Assembly: GCF_900115925.1 (NCBI RefSeq)
Contig: NZ_FOYF01000007.1
Span: 57,191 to 121,190 of the forward strand
From: Bacillus sp. cl95
GTDB taxonomy: Bacteria > Bacillota > Bacilli > Bacillales > Cytobacillaceae
DNA length: 64,000 nucleotides
Reading direction: 5' to 3'
Shown here piece by piece: positions 52,502 through 62,165 of the stretch (position 1 is its first letter; each line of letters opens with the position of its first letter). The notes under the pieces were generated by a model, which made no database searches, was not told where the DNA came from, and was given only the letters and a program-made list of their open reading frames with translations. The position numbers and the translations under genes are program-made.

Positions 52502-53062
52502 TTAATTCTCGAACACAACCATATCCCAATATGTCAACGAAGGGAGTTAAAATGAAACAGCTCCATCCTTGTAAGTAAAAGATAATTTTTGTGGAAGTCC
52601 GCCTTTCACATCTGGTGATGCGAACCAAATTTTTTTAGGTTTCCGATCAGTTTTTAAGACCATCTCCAAGTATTTTTTTTCAACAGGTATTGGTTGTGAT
52701 GCTTCGGTATCACGCCATTCCATCGTTGAGTTGTCCGCAAAGTTAATCAAGTGAAGCATTCTCTGGTTATCTCTTTGCTTTGAAAAGGTCCAAATCTTCC
52801 CTTGCTCAGCTGTGGATGAGACAGGAATATCTGCCGGTGTTTGAATCTCCATTTCTGCATCGGTTACATCTACATCTCTCAGTAAATTTTGATAGGCGAC
52901 AAGGAAGTCATAATATGAAATGAGCTGTTTCTTTAAATTAGGGCTCATGTCTAGTTTATGATGTGGAAAGTATTCTTTTGAAAGCATATGCTCACCAAGT
53001 TTTAAGAGTCTGGGCTCACATGGGTTAGTTAACAAAAGAAGAGGCTTGGAGCATGCATCCAA
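52502..53062 (-). pseudogene. Glycoside hydrolase family 66 C-terminal remnant (dextranase/CITase type)
   Basis: The frame resembles the C-terminal part of GH66 enzymes (cycloisomaltooligosaccharide glucanotransferase or dextranase): LKLGEHMLSKEYFP, YYDFLVAYQNLLRD, GKIWTFSKQ, LHLINF, TMEWRDT, KKIWFASPD. An in-frame TAA at 52547 follows DGAVSF, yet the frame continues LPSLTYWDMVVFEN to TAA 52502, as functional GH66 proteins end. The N-terminal catalytic part is missing; the sequence above residue ~18 is unrelated and runs into the hydrolase's hairpin. So the gene is truncated and has a nonsense codon. Confidence 0.8.
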
Positions 53063-53066
53063 GCCT
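53042..53066. terminator. Hairpin downstream of the hydrolase gene
   Basis: AGGCTTGGA/TCCAAGCCT with a GCATGCA loop, overlapping the 5' edge of the GH66 remnant. Confidence 0.6.
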
Positions 53067-53098
53067 GGTTTAGGTGATCTGTTCTTTAGTACATTTAG

Positions 53099-53866
53099 CT
53101 ATTGAGAATGAACGAAATTCGTAATCAGTTTATTTAACTCCTTGCTAGTTTTGGTAGGAATCTGGTGCTTAACATTGTCGATAAACTTGAGTTCATTAAA
53201 AGGCAGCTTTTGATGCAATAGGTTGGCATAATCATGAAACCTCTTATCATCCTTTCCGTATACTAGAAGAAGGGGATGTTTGATAGTATGGAGCTGATCT
53301 GTACATTTGTAATGCAAACTGTACCTATAGTACTGCTCGATATTCTTTGCATTTCCTTTAATGGATTCGGCATACATTTTGAAAAATAAAGACATTGGAT
53401 TGGCATTGCTCCTGCAAACAGACAACGCTAACACTGGAACAGCTTTTGATTTGGAAAGGTACCTTCCAATTGATATCTTTCTTTTTAAGTGTTGATCCAT
53501 TACCTCAGACATGCCGCCAATCACAATGCCACCTAAAGCCATTTCTCCAGCACTCAGCAAAAACTCCAAAACAATTGAGCCACCGGTAGAATATCCGCAA
53601 ATGTAAGCTTTTTCTATTTCAAGATGTTTCATCAAACGTTTGATATCCTCCACAATCAGCGGATAGCTGAGCGGTTCTAGGGAAGATTCGCTATTTCCGT
53701 GTCCTCTGATATCAAATGTAATCACTTTGAAAAAAGATGATAACTCTTCCATCTGATAGATGAAATTAATGGAGGTAAGTACGGGAGGATGGATAAAGAC
53801 AATCGGTATCCCATTTCCTTTAACGGAGTAGAAGAGATCTACACCGGTTGAGTTGAAAATTGGCAT
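53099..53866 (-). CDS. Alpha/beta hydrolase
   Basis: 255 residues. Oxyanion strand VFIHPPV, GHGNS loop, nucleophile elbow GYSTGG (Ser near 93), Asp in YGKDDKRFHD and His in DNVKHQIP. Cytoplasmic; esterase/lactonase/haloperoxidase-type, substrate unknown. AGGTGGTC precedes the ATG. Monocistronic. Confidence 0.87.
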   Translation of the reverse strand: MPIFNSTGVDLFYSVKGNGIPIVFIHPPVLTSINFIYQMEELSSFFKVITFDIRGHGNSESSLEPLSYPLIVEDIKRLMKHLEIEKAYICGYSTGGSIVLEFLLSAGEMALGGIVIGGMSEVMDQHLKRKISIGRYLSKSKAVPVLALSVCRSNANPMSLFFKMYAESIKGNAKNIEQYYRYSLHYKCTDQLHTIKHPLLLVYGKDDKRFHDYANLLHQKLPFNELKFIDNVKHQIPTKTSKELNKLITNFVHSQ

Positions 53867-54200
53867 TTTTAGACCACCTGAAAGAGATTTGTGTTTTTTT
53901 TATTGTGGGATTTTTGGATATGAAGTATACGTAATGGGAAAAAAGTAGGATATCTCTGCTTCTTTGTGTTTGAAGGAGTGAAAATATTTAACGCAATGGT
54001 GTATCTTACATGGCTGTCCCTGGTAACGTCAGGGGTACATGGTTTAACGGCGCTCAATCTTGTTTTTACGGCAGTTAGGAATCAGTTATCGTGTTTTCGA
54101 CAAAAACGGACGCAATGAATACTCAATACGGACGGTTGATTCTTGAGTAGATGAATTTATGCTAAATCTGCAATGTGCAAATAAAGGTAATTGATGTAGC
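53867..54200. other. Intergenic region, 334 nt
   Basis: A divergent promoter region for the hydrolase and the 54201 gene. GTCCCTGGTAACGTCAGGGGTAC near 54017 is a weak imperfect dyad. No gene or known site seen. Confidence 0.4.
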
Positions 54201-54515
54201 TTGGCGAATATATTTCATTACCGAAAATCTAGTGGAACAGGTTCTTATAAGGATCAAGGGAAATGGGTTTACGATACGAGTATTTTATTAGGGCACATTG
54301 CCATGAAAGCTACGGTTTTCTATCCTGATGAGAGGAAAGTGGATTTTGGATATGAAGAGCAGCCTACTAATCCCATTGAAACATTTGGATCAGCCGAAGG
54401 TGAAGATAGTGTTTATTCTAAAAAGAACAATAAGTTGAATTTCAAAGTGCAATGGGAAGAAGGTGCTAAAACTTATTTTGGAGAAGCGGAATATAAGCTT
54501 GTACCTGAATATTAG
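54201..54515 (+). CDS. Small hypothetical protein (104 aa)
   Basis: 104 residues, soluble, Lys/Glu/Tyr-rich, with beta strands (WVYDTSILLGHIAMKATVFYP). TTG start with only a weak AAAGGT upstream, so the N-terminus is uncertain. No family recognised. The next gene follows after 33 nt and may be co-transcribed. Confidence 0.5.
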   Translation: MANIFHYRKSSGTGSYKDQGKWVYDTSILLGHIAMKATVFYPDERKVDFGYEEQPTNPIETFGSAEGEDSVYSKKNNKLNFKVQWEEGAKTYFGEAEYKLVPEY

Positions 54516-54548
54516 TATATAGAGGAAAATGAAGGGGAGGGGAATATT

Positions 54549-54860
54549 ATGAAAGCTTGGAAAATGTATTTGATAACGATTATTGAAATTGTCATTTTTT
54601 TAATCATTGGTTTCTTTCTAAGTGAGAAGGTCTTAAATGGAATTTATGAGAGTATGGATATTCCTTACATAGGAAATGTAGGTATCATCTGGTTTGGAGT
54701 ATCATTCTTATTATTTAGTCTATATACAGTATTTCAAAACTTCATTTTCGCCAAAAAAAGTCCTGTTCTAAAAGGCCGAATTTCATCAATCACTTTTTGG
54801 TTTGTCTTTCTACTATCTGTTTATGCTATTATTTCAGCTTTTGTAAGAGGAGAAATTTAA
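54549..54860 (+). CDS. Small membrane protein (103 aa)
   Basis: Three hydrophobic segments (about 5-27, 42-62 and 79-99). AAGGGGAGGGG precedes the ATG. Family unknown. The hairpin at 54877 ends it. Confidence 0.65.
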   Translation: MKAWKMYLITIIEIVIFLIIGFFLSEKVLNGIYESMDIPYIGNVGIIWFGVSFLLFSLYTVFQNFIFAKKSPVLKGRISSITFWFVFLLSVYAIISAFVRGEI

Positions 54861-54876
54861 ATTCGTATTTAAAAGG

Positions 54877-54904
54877 AAGGCTGCTCAGACAGCCTTATTT
54901 TTTT
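54877..54904 (+). terminator. Terminator
   Basis: AAGGCTG/CAGCCTT stem, then ATTTTTTT. Confidence 0.85.
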
Positions 54905-54980
54905 GAGCAAAAGAAAGTAAAGTTTAGGGATTATAACCGGCTAATCATTTTTGATGTGGTGCTTAATGCCAGTTTGTTTA

Positions 54981-55019
54981 GGGGCGTCTGCTTATATTCC
55001 AAGCAGGCGTCCCTTTTTT
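54981..55019 (+). terminator. Second terminator-like hairpin before the ABC operon
   Basis: GGGGCGTCTGCTT/AAGCAGGCGTCCC, one of the stronger stems here, followed by six Ts. No gene precedes it after the 54877 hairpin, so it may end a short transcript, insulate the sugar operon, or be a leftover of a lost gene. Nothing else is seen in 54905-55201. Confidence 0.75.
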
Positions 55020-55201
55020 ATTACTGCCCAACTACTCAATAGGAAAGCAAAAAAATATAGGAAGTTCCTCAAAATATCCATAAGTGTACCTGCTAGTACT
55101 ATTTTACTATTTTGGTATAACGTGTTTAATAAAAAAAACATTGGGTAAAAAATCGATGGTATACAAAAATATAAACATGCAAATCGGGGAGGAAATGTAA
55201 G

Positions 55202-56503
55202 GTGAAAAAGGGACTTTTGTTTTTTCTTACTATTATTCTTTTAATTAGTACTCTTGCCGGCTGTTCACAAGGCAGTAAGGAAGTACAAGGGGAAGAAGTG
55301 AAGGAAAATGGAAAAACGGTTGTGAACTTCTGGAGTTTTTGGGGTTCAGAGACTCGTAGACCAATCATCGAAAAGATCATTAAGGATTTTAATGACTCCC
55401 AGGATGATATTATCGTGAAACATACATTTCTTCCATGGGGAGATATCTGGACAAAAAACTTGGCATCTGTTGCAGCTGGTAATCCTGCTGATGTCATCAT
55501 AAATGATATTAATAGCGTTGCGCAGAGAGCGGAGAATGAACAAGTGGAAGATATCACCAAGTACATAGATCCATCTTTTGAAAAACAGTTCTATCCGCAT
55601 TTATGGGATACAGTTGTATACAAAAATAAAACATATGCGGTGCCATTTAACACGGATACCCGACTTCTTTTTTACAACAAAAAAGCTTTCAAGGAAGCAG
55701 GGCTTGATCCAAACAAGCCACCACAAACTTGGGATGAGCTGGAAGAGTATGCCAAAAAGCTTGATGTCAAATCAGGCAATAAGTATGAACGAATTGGATT
55801 TTATCCACTTTGGGGAAATATCGGGGCTGCGAGTTGGATGACGAGCGCTGACGAAGGAAAAGGATTCATTGATAATAATAAACTAAACATTAACACTCCA
55901 AAGAAAGTGGAAGCTTTGGAATGGGTAATGGGTTGGCAAGAACGCCTCGGAGAAAACACAGTACAATCATTCAAATCCGAATTTGGCAGCGAGCAAGCCA
56001 ATCCGTTCATTGCTGAAAAAGTCGCAATGTGGGTTGATGTAGGTACATTCTATACTCAGATAAGGGACTACGGTAAGGGCATGGAGTTTGGCGTAGCACC
56101 TATTCCTTCTTATAAAGAAGGCAGTGGACATTTTGCGGATGGTGGAGGTTTTGTAGCTGAAGTTCCAAAAGGCGCAAAGCATCCAAAAGAAGCAATGGAG
56201 TTTATTAAATATTTGACTGGGCTGGAAGCACAAAAATACTGGGCCATGAAGAACTTTGACAATGTCGCTAACATTGAAGCGGCTGAAGCAACATCAAAGG
56301 AATTAAAAGGTACTGATCAAATGGTTTACCAAGCAACGGTTAAGAATTTGGAAAAAACCAAGATGTACCCCGTGCCGGTCGAGTACCCTGATTACAACAG
56401 CCGCATCAATCCTAATATTGATAACGCTCTATTAGGAAAAGTATCAGCAGAGAAGGCATTAAAAAATGCAGAAGAACAAGTGGAGAAAATGAATAAAAAG
56501 TAG
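55202..56503 (+). CDS. Sugar ABC transporter solute-binding lipoprotein
   Basis: 433 residues. Lipobox STLAGC near residue 20; the mature part is a family 1 solute-binding protein (VNFWSFWGSETR, PFNTDTRLLFYNKKAF, FADGGGFVAEVPKGAKHP). Such proteins of CUT1 systems bind oligosaccharides. GTG start after GGGGAGG. It is followed by an attenuator hairpin and two permeases; no ATPase gene is present, so a shared MsmK/MsmX-type ATPase is probably used. Confidence 0.9.
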   Translation: MKKGLLFFLTIILLISTLAGCSQGSKEVQGEEVKENGKTVVNFWSFWGSETRRPIIEKIIKDFNDSQDDIIVKHTFLPWGDIWTKNLASVAAGNPADVIINDINSVAQRAENEQVEDITKYIDPSFEKQFYPHLWDTVVYKNKTYAVPFNTDTRLLFYNKKAFKEAGLDPNKPPQTWDELEEYAKKLDVKSGNKYERIGFYPLWGNIGAASWMTSADEGKGFIDNNKLNINTPKKVEALEWVMGWQERLGENTVQSFKSEFGSEQANPFIAEKVAMWVDVGTFYTQIRDYGKGMEFGVAPIPSYKEGSGHFADGGGFVAEVPKGAKHPKEAMEFIKYLTGLEAQKYWAMKNFDNVANIEAAEATSKELKGTDQMVYQATVKNLEKTKMYPVPVEYPDYNSRINPNIDNALLGKVSAEKALKNAEEQVEKMNKK

Positions 56504-56511
56504 AGTGGAAG

Positions 56512-56540
56512 AGAGAGGATACCGAAGCCCTCTCTTTTTC
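56512..56540 (+). terminator. Attenuating hairpin between binding protein and permeases
   Basis: AGAGAGG/CCTCTCT stem then TTTTTCC. It probably keeps permease levels lower than the binding protein, a usual arrangement in ABC operons. Confidence 0.7.
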
Positions 56541-56574
56541 CATAATTCTAGATAGGCGAGAGAGGGTAGTGGAA

Positions 56575-57573
56575 TTGAATTCTTACGAAACAGTGATAAA
56601 TGAAAAAAATATCGACACTGATTCAAGTAGCAGACAGATGCGAAAGCTAAATGTATTCTCTGTTAAAAAGAAGAAAAGCAGAAAGTTCAAGGAAAATGTA
56701 ATTGGATACCTGTTTCTCAGCCCATGGATCATCGGTTTTTTAGGACTTACTCTCGGACCACTGCTATTTTCATTAGCTGCTAGTTTCACAGATTATAATA
56801 TTACTTCAAAAATGAATTTTATTGGTTTTGATAATTATGTACGCATGTTTACGATAGACGACTTATTCAAGACATCATTATATAATACTCTGTTTTATGT
56901 GATTTTTTCAGTTCCACTCACGACGGCAGGCGCCATTCTGTTGGCGATTATGCTCAACCAGAAAGTAATGGGGATGAAGGTCTTCCGGACCATCTACTAT
57001 TTGCCGGCTGTGCTTTCGGGTGTGGCGGTCTATTTCCTATGGATGCAATTGTTAAGCCCTTCGACAGGCTTGGTTAATACGGCGCTTGGCTGGTTTGGTA
57101 TCGAAGGCCCTGCTTGGTTATTTGATCCTGAATGGACAAAACCGGCACTACTCCTAATGAAAATGTGGAGCGTTGGCGGAGGAATGCTTTTATACCTTGC
57201 GAGCTTGCAAGGAGTATCAGCTCAAATGTATGAGGCCGCCGACCTTGACGGGGCAAGTTCATGGCAAAAATTCTTCCATATCACCCTGCCAATGATTTCA
57301 CCAATTATATTTTTCGATGTCATCACAAGTACGATCGGTTCATTTCAAATTTTTCAAGAGGCATACGTGATGACGGAGAATGGAAGTGGTGGGCCAGGAA
57401 ACTCACTATTATTCTATAATCTTCATATGTGGAATAACGCATTCGAATTATTTGACATGGGATATGCGTCAGCAATGGCTTGGATATTATTCCTTATCGT
57501 CATGGTACTAACATTCCTTAATATGAAGGTTGGTAAGCGCTGGGTTCATTATGAAGGGGGGGATAACAAGTGA
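56575..57573 (+). CDS. Sugar ABC transporter permease (MalF-like)
   Basis: About 332 residues with six membrane segments. A long charged N-terminus (about 40 residues) precedes YLFLSPWIIGFLGLTLGP. The EAA motif EAADLDGASSWQKFFHITLPMISP contacts the ATPase. Start TTG 56575 has AGAGGG 8 nt upstream; GTG 56569 is the longer option. Overlaps the next gene by 4 nt. Confidence 0.9.
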   Translation: MNSYETVINEKNIDTDSSSRQMRKLNVFSVKKKKSRKFKENVIGYLFLSPWIIGFLGLTLGPLLFSLAASFTDYNITSKMNFIGFDNYVRMFTIDDLFKTSLYNTLFYVIFSVPLTTAGAILLAIMLNQKVMGMKVFRTIYYLPAVLSGVAVYFLWMQLLSPSTGLVNTALGWFGIEGPAWLFDPEWTKPALLLMKMWSVGGGMLLYLASLQGVSAQMYEAADLDGASSWQKFFHITLPMISPIIFFDVITSTIGSFQIFQEAYVMTENGSGGPGNSLLFYNLHMWNNAFELFDMGYASAMAWILFLIVMVLTFLNMKVGKRWVHYEGGDNK

Positions 57574-58433
57574 GATCATACGCTAGTTTTTTCGAGAATC
57601 GTAAATATAATGGAGGTTTGAAAAAGGGTATTATTACCTTCATTTTATTGGCTGGGAGCTTCTTAATATTGATTCCGCTATGGTGGATGATTTCGACCTC
57701 ATTAAAAACGCCCGAGGAAATTGCGGCATATCCACCAACATTTTTTCCAAAGGAATTTAAATTCTCTAATTATGTGGAAGCCTGGCAAACAGCACCTTTC
57801 GGTCGATGGACATTGAATACCATATTTATTGCAGTGTGTGGAACGATTGGGAGCGTACTCGTTAATTCACTTGTGGCCTATTCCTTTGCAAAAATTAGGT
57901 TCAAGGGAAAGGATGCATTGTTCGTATTGGTATTATCGACTATGCTTATCCCTGGATTTGTCACGATGGTACCACAATACATTTTGTTTGCTAAACTAGG
58001 CTGGGTCAATACTTATCTCCCCCTGATCGTTCCTGCTTTCCTAGGAAGTGCATTTTTCATCTTCCTCTTGAGGCAGTTTATGTTGGGGATACCAAATGAA
58101 CTTTCAGAAGCAGCTGTTCTTGATGGAGCCAGCCATTTGCAAATTTGGTGGCATATTATGCTGCCATTAACAAAACCAGCCTTGATTACGGTCGCCATTT
58201 TTTCGTTTACCGGAGCTTGGAACGACCTGTTGGGTCCATTGTTATACATCAACGATGAGAAGAATTATACATTGCAAATTGGCCTTCAGACCTTTAAAGG
58301 GACTGTTCAGACACAGTGGCACTATTTAATGTCAATGTCTGTAACTGTACTGCTCCCAGTTGTACTGATTTTCTTCTTTTTTCAAAGGTACTTTATCGAG
58401 GGATCGAATCTTGCCTCAGGTTCAAAGGGTTAA
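57570..58433 (+). CDS. Sugar ABC transporter permease (MalG-like)
   Basis: 287 residues, six membrane segments, EAA motif LSEAAVLDGASHLQIWWHIMLPLTKPAL. GTG start overlapping the upstream TGA. Substrate unknown; a GH66-type remnant 4.5 kb away hints at alpha-glucan (dextran or isomalto-oligosaccharide) use, but that is weak. Confidence 0.9.
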   Translation: MRSYASFFENRKYNGGLKKGIITFILLAGSFLILIPLWWMISTSLKTPEEIAAYPPTFFPKEFKFSNYVEAWQTAPFGRWTLNTIFIAVCGTIGSVLVNSLVAYSFAKIRFKGKDALFVLVLSTMLIPGFVTMVPQYILFAKLGWVNTYLPLIVPAFLGSAFFIFLLRQFMLGIPNELSEAAVLDGASHLQIWWHIMLPLTKPALITVAIFSFTGAWNDLLGPLLYINDEKNYTLQIGLQTFKGTVQTQWHYLMSMSVTVLLPVVLIFFFFQRYFIEGSNLASGSKG

Positions 58434-58470
58434 GGAGTGGAAATCGTTATTTATTAAAAGTGTCTATTCG

Positions 58471-58506
58471 AAGCGGTACTTCTATAACGGAGGTATCGCT
58501 TTTTTT
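58471..58506 (+). terminator. Terminator of the ABC operon
   Basis: AAGCGGTACTTC/GGAGGTATCGCTT stem with G-U pairs, then TTTTTT. Confidence 0.7.
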
Positions 58507-58598
58507 AAAGAGATTAATAGTAAAATTCTGGTTTAGTTTGTCAGATAAGCAGGGTAAAGATGAGATGTTAAAATAGAAACTACTTTTTAGGGTGATGG

Positions 58599-59408
58599 AT
58601 GATGCATAAAGGAGAACTATTAATCATTGGTGGTAATGAGGACAAGTATGATCATGTTACCATTCTGGAAAAGTTTGTGACACTCGCCAAGATAAAAGGC
58701 GGGAAGGTTGGGATTTTAACAACGGCTACCAGTTATCCGAAAGAAGTAAGTGAAGATTACATGAAGGTTTTTCATGACCTTGGACTTGAAAACATGGTTG
58801 TTTTGGATGTTGATTCCAAGGAAAAATCAGAATGTCCCGATATTCTAAAACTTGGAGAAAAACTGGGAGCTCTTTTCATTACAGGGGGAGATCAAAGCCG
58901 CTTGGCTGATTACATAGGCGGAACGAAACTCCATCAGTTACTCCTTGATAAATGGGAAAAAGGAATGCTGATTGCCGGAACAAGTGCTGGAGCTTCCATT
59001 ATGGGTAAACATATGATTGTCTCTTCCGTCACAAAAGATGAAGATGAAATCCTTCAAGTTGAAATTGATAAAGGCTTTGGTTTATTACCTAATTTGTTAA
59101 TCGATCAGCACTTTTCACAACGTGCCCGATTCGATCGCCTGCTTGGAGCAATTGCAGATCAGCCAGATTTAATGGGAATTGGAATAGATGAAAATACCGC
59201 AATCCTTGTAAAAGAAGATAGGTTTGAAGTGCTGGGTGAACACCAGGTTTTAATAATAGATGGAAAAGAAAGTGATTTTGTTAAAGTATCCACAACAGAG
59301 GATGGCAGTGATGAGTTGACTTTGACAAATTTTAAGCTTCACACACTGACGAGTGGCTTCGGTTTTGATTTAACTGAGCGAAAATTGATCAAAAAGGAGA
59401 ATCATTAA
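58599..59408 (+). CDS. cphB: Cyanophycinase
   Basis: 269 residues of peptidase family S51. LLIIGGNEDKYD opens the fold, FITGGDQSRL follows, and GTSAGASIM holds the nucleophilic Ser, with QHFSQRARFDRL and GIGIDENTA later. It releases beta-Asp-Arg dipeptides from cyanophycin. No signal peptide, so it degrades the cytoplasmic polymer. It lies 2 nt upstream of cphA, and a terminator separates it from the ABC operon. ATG 58599 or 58602 is possible. Confidence 0.95.
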   Translation: MMHKGELLIIGGNEDKYDHVTILEKFVTLAKIKGGKVGILTTATSYPKEVSEDYMKVFHDLGLENMVVLDVDSKEKSECPDILKLGEKLGALFITGGDQSRLADYIGGTKLHQLLLDKWEKGMLIAGTSAGASIMGKHMIVSSVTKDEDEILQVEIDKGFGLLPNLLIDQHFSQRARFDRLLGAIADQPDLMGIGIDENTAILVKEDRFEVLGEHQVLIIDGKESDFVKVSTTEDGSDELTLTNFKLHTLTSGFGFDLTERKLIKKENH

Positions 59409-59410
59409 CA

Positions 59411-62029
59411 ATGAAGATCAACCGTATCAGATATTTAAAGGGGCCTAATTACTTTAGCTTCAAACCCACCATGTGGGTGGAACTAGACATTGAGGAACTT
59501 GAATTTCAGCCTTCTGACCACTTAAAAGGCTTTAATGAAGTTTTATTAAAATTAATCCCAACGTTATCAAAACATACTTGCTCTCTAGGCTACGAAGGTG
59601 GTTTTGTAGAACGTCTTTATGAAGGAACGTGGATGGGACATATTCTCGAGCATGTGACATTAGAACTTCAGAGTTTGGCGGGTATCGAAGTTAGACGTGG
59701 AAAAACATTAACGAGCGAAAAGAAGGGCATATATTTTGTAACCTTTGATTATAAAGAACCCAAATCCGGTCTAAAAGCTTTCCATTCCGCAATCGAAATC
59801 GTCGAAAGAATCCTCAAGGGGGACGTGCCCTCAGGGATTCAGAGCTATATCAATGAAATAGCAGAATTATTTTATGAAAACAAGCTTGGTCCTAGTACAG
59901 AAGCCATTTATGATGCGGCATTTGAAGCGGAAATTCCTGTTGAAAGGGTAGGGAGAGACAGTTTTCTTCGCCTAGGGACAGGCTCAAAGCAAAAATTTGT
60001 TCAAGCAACCATTACGAGCCAGACTTCCTATCTTGCCGTTGAAAATGCTTGTGATAAACAAATGACAAAGACCATTTTAGCTTCGGCCGGTGTACCAGTA
60101 CCTAAAGGAGAAGTTGCTTCTACTTTTCCGGGAATTTTTGACGCAGCGGATAGACTTGGTTTCCCTCTTGTCATTAAACCTTTAAATGGCAGACAAGGTC
60201 AGGGCGTCATTACCAATATTAGAAACAAGGAAGAATTATTCAATGTTGTAAACTGCATGGATTCAAAAGTCGATGAATTTATAATTGAGAGATTTTACGA
60301 AGGTGATGACTATCGTCTGATTGTGGTTAACGGAGAACTTGTTGGTGCAAGCCTTAGACTTCCGCCATTCGTAATCGGTAATGGTGAAGACACGATACGG
60401 AAGTTGATCGAAAGGGAAAATGAGAATCCTTTGCGTGGTGAAGGACATGAAAAACCGATGACAAAAATCCCTTTGCAAAACTATGCGGTTTCCTGTTATC
60501 TCGAAAAATGGGATTTGTCCATGAGTTCTGTTCCAGAGAAAGGGAAGGTTGTTCAAGTTGTCGGTAATGCGAATCTTTCAACGGGTGGACAAGCCATTGA
60601 TGTTACGGATCAAGTTCATCCTTCTTTGAAAAATATGGCAATCACGGCTGCAGAAGCAATTGGACTTGATGTTGCAGGCGTTGATCTAATCTGTAAGGAT
60701 ATATCAAAACCGGCAAATTGCAATGAAATAGCCATTGTTGAAGTCAATGCAGCACCAGGTATCAGAATGCACCATTATCCTAGCAAAGGCAAAAAAAGGG
60801 ACGTAGGTAAGGCTATCGTCGATTATTTATTTCCAAATCCCGATGATGCTCAGATACCAATCGTTTCCATAACGGGTACGAATGGAAAAACAACAACCAC
60901 ACGTCTTGTTAAACACTTTTTAGAAAAAGATGATTTTACAGTAGGCATGACTAATTCTGACGGTGTTTGGATTGGCTCTCAATGTATTGATGAAGGGGAC
61001 TGCAGCGGTCCTATCAGTGCCAGAAAAGTGTTAAGCAATCCGAAAGTCGATGCAGCCGTTCTGGAAACAGCAAGAGGTGGAATTCTTCGAGAAGGATTAG
61101 CTTTCCGTTTTTGTGACGTCGGTATTGTGACGAATGTGAGCGAAGACCATCTTGGTTTAGATGGAATCGAAACTTTCGATCAACTGGTTAAGTTAAAGAG
61201 ACTTGTCCCAGAAGTGGTGAAAGAGAACGGATATTGTGTCTTGAATGCGGATGATCCCGAGGTCGTACGTATGGCCGAATATACAGATGGAACCGTCATC
61301 TTCACTTCACTTTATCATGACAATGAACATATTCTTCAATCAGTCGCCGAGGGTAAAATAGTATGGTTTCTAGGGGAGGATCAATGGATTTATTGTGGTA
61401 AGACGAGATTTCTTCCTGAAAAGGATATCCCCGTAACTATAGAAGGAGCGGCGAGGTATAATATCTCGAATTTACTTCAAGCCTTGGCAGCAGCACATGC
61501 TCTAGGGGTTTCTTTCGAAGTTTTGAAGGACAAAGCTCTTTCATTTAAGCCGGATTTTGAACAATCTAAGGGAAGGTTTAACAAAGTGAGTGTAAAAGGT
61601 CGCGATATTATTGTGGACTATGCTCATAATCCTGCAGGTTTAAAGGCTTTTTTCGATACCGCCAAGCAATTTATTCCCAAAAGGATGATTACCGTTATTT
61701 CTGCTCCAGGAGACAGACGTAATCCTGAAATCAAGGAGATGGGTGCCATCACGGCCACTCATTCTGATTCTATGATCATCAAGGAAGACAAGGATTTGCG
61801 AGGGAGAAAACCACTTGAAACTGCCAAGCTTTTACAGGAAGCAGCCTTAGAGGAAAAGTTCTTAAATATATCTATCATACCAGATGAACATGAAGCCTAT
61901 ACGGTAGCTTGGAAACAATCTGAAATAGGTGATGCACTTGTTTTCTTGTATGAAGACTTTTCTGTAGTAACGAATTTTATTCGTGAAATCGAAGCGGAAC
62001 AGAATCAGATTATGAAAGAGATTGTTTAG
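59411..62029 (+). CDS. cphA: Cyanophycin synthetase
   Basis: 872 residues, normal length. N-terminal domain (GPNYFSFKPTMWVELD), an ATP-grasp domain (about 220-480; FPLVIKPLNGRQGQGV, VEVNAAPGIRMHHYPS) for Asp addition, and a MurE/MurD-like C-terminal half (SITGTNGKTTTTRL P-loop near 490, VLETARGGILREG, ADDPEVVRM, DYAHNPAG) for Arg addition. It polymerises aspartate and arginine into cyanophycin, a nitrogen store. Cotranscribed with cphB (2-nt gap, AAAAAGGAG before the ATG). The gene set is not universal in Bacillaceae. Confidence 0.97.
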   Translation: MKINRIRYLKGPNYFSFKPTMWVELDIEELEFQPSDHLKGFNEVLLKLIPTLSKHTCSLGYEGGFVERLYEGTWMGHILEHVTLELQSLAGIEVRRGKTLTSEKKGIYFVTFDYKEPKSGLKAFHSAIEIVERILKGDVPSGIQSYINEIAELFYENKLGPSTEAIYDAAFEAEIPVERVGRDSFLRLGTGSKQKFVQATITSQTSYLAVENACDKQMTKTILASAGVPVPKGEVASTFPGIFDAADRLGFPLVIKPLNGRQGQGVITNIRNKEELFNVVNCMDSKVDEFIIERFYEGDDYRLIVVNGELVGASLRLPPFVIGNGEDTIRKLIERENENPLRGEGHEKPMTKIPLQNYAVSCYLEKWDLSMSSVPEKGKVVQVVGNANLSTGGQAIDVTDQVHPSLKNMAITAAEAIGLDVAGVDLICKDISKPANCNEIAIVEVNAAPGIRMHHYPSKGKKRDVGKAIVDYLFPNPDDAQIPIVSITGTNGKTTTTRLVKHFLEKDDFTVGMTNSDGVWIGSQCIDEGDCSGPISARKVLSNPKVDAAVLETARGGILREGLAFRFCDVGIVTNVSEDHLGLDGIETFDQLVKLKRLVPEVVKENGYCVLNADDPEVVRMAEYTDGTVIFTSLYHDNEHILQSVAEGKIVWFLGEDQWIYCGKTRFLPEKDIPVTIEGAARYNISNLLQALAAAHALGVSFEVLKDKALSFKPDFEQSKGRFNKVSVKGRDIIVDYAHNPAGLKAFFDTAKQFIPKRMITVISAPGDRRNPEIKEMGAITATHSDSMIIKEDKDLRGRKPLETAKLLQEAALEEKFLNISIIPDEHEAYTVAWKQSEIGDALVFLYEDFSVVTNFIREIEAEQNQIMKEIV

Positions 62030-62091
62030 AATAGGGCATCTACTATAGAGGGTAAGTTTAATAAAATGAAAAAAAGAACCAGTTAGTTACA

Positions 62092-62131
62092 AAGGCTGTT
62101 GAGAAGCTCTCGACAGCCTTCAATTTTTTTA
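62092..62131 (+). terminator. Terminator of cphBA
   Basis: AAGGCTGTTGAGA/TCTCGACAGCCTT stem, then CAATTTTTTT. Confidence 0.88.
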
Positions 62132-62165
62132 ATAACTCTTCATCAATTAACCGCGTTAGGTTGTT

